From contig DFWB01000023.1 in NCBI GenBank assembly GCA_002380675.1, forward strand, positions 1 through 16,392: a DNA stretch of 16,392 nucleotides, in the 5' to 3' direction. This document shows, piece by piece, positions 14,884 to 16,392 of this stretch; within the stretch, counting starts at the first letter, position 1; the number at the start of each line of letters is the position of its first letter. The notes beneath the pieces were generated by a model. It searched no databases. It worked only from the letters and a program-made list of their open reading frames with translations, and was not told the DNA's origin. This DNA is from Akkermansiaceae bacterium UBA4145. Its GTDB lineage: Bacteria > Verrucomicrobiota > Verrucomicrobiia > Verrucomicrobiales > Akkermansiaceae. The translations under genes and the position numbers were made by a program.

Positions 14884-15318
14884 ATGATTGAATGGTTAAA
14901 GGAGTATGAGTCAGTGCTCACTCTACTCGGGCTGTTTTCGGGGGGCTCGGTTGTCTTGGCCCTTTTTCTCACTCCGTGGGCGTTGTCGTCGATCAGTGCG
15001 GAGTATTTTCTTCCTGAGCAGAGGAAGTGGTCCCCTCCGGGGTGGTCATTTGGCAGGTGGTTGATTCTGGGGCTGAGAAATCTACTCGGGGTTGCTCTTG
15101 TTCTCGTGGGAGTGGTGCTTCTCGCTTTGCCGGGTCAGGGATTGCTCACAATTTTTGCAGGCTTGCTCCTGATGAGTTTTCCGGGGAAAAGGTCTCTCGA
15201 ACTATGGTTGGTTCGCCTGCCGTTTGTTCTGAAATCCGTAAACTGGGTACGAGCAAGACGAGGGAGGGATCCGTTACAGCTTCCGCGTCTTCAAGCGCCT
15301 CATAGAGACATTGAGTAA
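14884..15318 (+). CDS. Small membrane protein of PGPGW type
   Basis: A 144-residue protein with three hydrophobic segments (~11-32, 62-81, 85-98) and a basic C-terminal tail (RARRGRD). The stretch ALPGQGLLTIFAGLLLMSFPGK resembles the PGPGW putative membrane protein family, whose core is LPGPGWLTxxxGLxxL; here the motif reads PGQGL, so it is a variant. Members are uncharacterised inner-membrane proteins. AAGAGG just upstream supports the ATG. The esterase gene begins inside its last codons, so the two are probably co-translated. Confidence 0.82.
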   Translation: MIEWLKEYESVLTLLGLFSGGSVVLALFLTPWALSSISAEYFLPEQRKWSPPGWSFGRWLILGLRNLLGVALVLVGVVLLALPGQGLLTIFAGLLLMSFPGKRSLELWLVRLPFVLKSVNWVRARRGRDPLQLPRLQAPHRDIE

Positions 15319-16102
15319 ATTCCATACAATACAGGTCAGTATACCCCGTTTTGAGCAGGATGGGCTGCGGTATGTAACGGTAAAGAGCAATGCGCTGGGG
15401 CAGCGCGCGGACCTTTCGCTTTTTCTTCCGGACGTGGTGGAGCGCAATCTGCCTCTCGTGATTTTGTTGCATGGGATCTATAGTTCCCATTGGGGGTGGT
15501 CTTACTGCGCCGGTGCTCATCGGACTGCCGCGCGACTGATCGCAAAAGGAGAAATTCCGCCCTTGGTGCTTGCGATGCCAAGCGATGGTCTATGGGGAGA
15601 TGGTTCTGGTTATTTTTCCCATCATGGGAAGGACTTCGATCGTTGGATAGTCGACGAAGTCCCTGCTGCGGCCAGGGAGGCGGGTGCCCCCGTCTCTGAT
15701 TCATCACCGTGCTTTATCGCGGGGCTGAGCATGGGGGGATTCGGAGCTCTGAGTCTGGGGGCCCGGTTTGGAGGCAAGTTTCAGGCAATCTCCGCCCACT
15801 CTTCGGTGACAGACCTTCGCGAGCTGGATCAGGTCGTTGAGGAGTCTTTGGTTTCTGAGCTCTGTCGAGGGGAGGATGTAGAGGTACTACAAATGATTCT
15901 TAGGCATCGAGAAACGTTGCCTCCAACTCGCTTCGATTGCGGCCTTGATGATCGTCTCCTGAGCGCTAACCGGGAGCTGCACCGTTCCTTGGAGGAGGAG
16001 GGTGTAGAGCATGTTTACGAGGAGTTTTCTGGTGGGCACGAATGGTCTTACTGGGAGCGGCACTTGGTGGATACCTTGCGTTTCTTTGCTGAGCATCTTT
16101 GA
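15311..16102 (+). CDS. Esterase-D-type alpha/beta hydrolase
   Basis: A 263-residue cytosolic serine hydrolase of the putative esterase family that includes S-formylglutathione hydrolase and CE1 acetylxylan/feruloyl esterases. The oxyanion strand LVILLHGIYSSHWGW (49-63) precedes the nucleophile elbow GLSMGGFGA (138-146) with Ser140, the acid CGLDDRLL (Asp214 most likely) and His243 in SGGHEWSYWE, giving a complete triad. No signal peptide is present, so it acts on intracellular esters; the natural substrate is unknown. The TTG at 15311 overlaps the previous stop by 8 nt, and the residues after it reach the first domain strand, so the start is plausible though not certain. Confidence 0.92.
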   Translation: MSKFHTIQVSIPRFEQDGLRYVTVKSNALGQRADLSLFLPDVVERNLPLVILLHGIYSSHWGWSYCAGAHRTAARLIAKGEIPPLVLAMPSDGLWGDGSGYFSHHGKDFDRWIVDEVPAAAREAGAPVSDSSPCFIAGLSMGGFGALSLGARFGGKFQAISAHSSVTDLRELDQVVEESLVSELCRGEDVEVLQMILRHRETLPPTRFDCGLDDRLLSANRELHRSLEEEGVEHVYEEFSGGHEWSYWERHLVDTLRFFAEHL

Positions 16103-16202
16103 TAGTCCGGTTCTGGTGGGATGCAAAAGAGGTCGTTTCGAAAGATCGCTTGCGCAGCTACGGCTTGCTATGCCCGTTAGATCTCCTTAGAAGCCCCTCC
16201 CC

Positions 16203-16392
16203 ATGACTAACGATTCATTGCTCAAAATTCTTCGGCGCAATGGCCGTTCCTCCAGCGCGGATCTGGCTGAACGTGCCTCATTATCCGAGGAGGTAGTAGA
16301 GACGCAGATCTCCGCATGGGAAGCAGATGGAACCGTGCTCGGATATCAGGCTGTGGTTGATCAGGCTCGGACTGGGCATGCCGCAGTGGTTG
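16203..16392 (+). CDS. Lrp/AsnC-family transcriptional regulator, 3'-truncated
   Basis: The frame from ATG 16203 stays open to the window edge, giving 63 residues. The N-terminal winged-helix pattern of Lrp/AsnC proteins is clear: LLKILRRNGRSSSADLAERASLSEEVVETQISAWEADGTVLGYQAVVD, corresponding to the family's DxxILxxLqxnGRxsxxeLAxxvgLSxxxvxxrixxLExxGvIxGYxAxvD. The effector-binding RAM domain would follow outside the window. Such proteins respond to amino acids and regulate metabolism or their own gene. It is slightly divergent (AWEADG in place of LEEEG). No strong ribosome binding site is seen, and the 100 nt upstream hold no recognisable terminator or promoter. Confidence 0.85.
   Translation, partial: MTNDSLLKILRRNGRSSSADLAERASLSEEVVETQISAWEADGTVLGYQAVVDQARTGHAAVV

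Overview
The window looks like chromosomal DNA from a Verrucomicrobiota (PVC-group) bacterium. The main argument is the PVC-type membrane-bound dehydrogenase/cytochrome c protein at 3573-5855, a family expanded in Verrucomicrobia and Planctomycetes. Base composition is moderately GC-rich and fairly even, many starts lack a strong Shine-Dalgarno sequence, and many products are exported. The assignment is an inference from gene content; there is no rRNA or other phylogenetic marker. I see no tRNA, rRNA, CRISPR array, insertion sequence, integrase or phage gene, so this reads as core chromosome with lineage-specific envelope genes rather than a mobile island.

Layout. (1) 1-3515, plus strand: the 3' part of a one-TM membrane protein, acyl carrier protein (acpP) with a good intrinsic terminator, an unrecognised 172-residue cytosolic protein, a membrane-anchored LysM protein whose C-terminus resembles a degenerate L,D-transpeptidase, and accA (carboxyltransferase alpha of acetyl-CoA carboxylase) 11 nt further on. 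(2) 3573-11049, minus strand, read right to left: a membrane-anchored prenyltransferase/squalene-oxidase-repeat protein, a small exported protein resembling the SecD P1 head, an M23 metallopeptidase overlapping it, tRNA 2-selenouridine synthase (mnmH), a TatD-family metal-dependent hydrolase coupled to mnmH by an ATGA overlap, and the large dehydrogenase-propeller/HEAT/cytochrome c protein. (3) 11158-12072, plus: a Gfo/Idh/MocA oxidoreductase, divergent from the preceding block. (4) 12154-13610, minus: two poorly characterised proteins. (5) 13853-16392, plus: an exported cyanophycinase-like S51 peptidase, a small PGPGW-like membrane protein, an esterase-D-type alpha/beta hydrolase overlapping it, and the 5' end of an Lrp/AsnC-type regulator cut by the window edge.

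How it fits together. The left block joins two fatty-acid synthesis genes (acpP, accA) to an envelope LysM protein. The minus block is dominated by exported envelope proteins (toroid, SecD-like, M23 peptidase, cytochrome) with a tRNA-modification/hydrolase pair embedded in it. I found no clear multi-gene novel system such as a defence, secretion or biosynthetic cluster. The best leads are single proteins with odd architecture: the LysM protein with an apparently dead L,D-transpeptidase domain, the stand-alone SecD-head-like exported protein overlapping an M23 peptidase, and the cysteine-rich membrane-tethered toroid protein.
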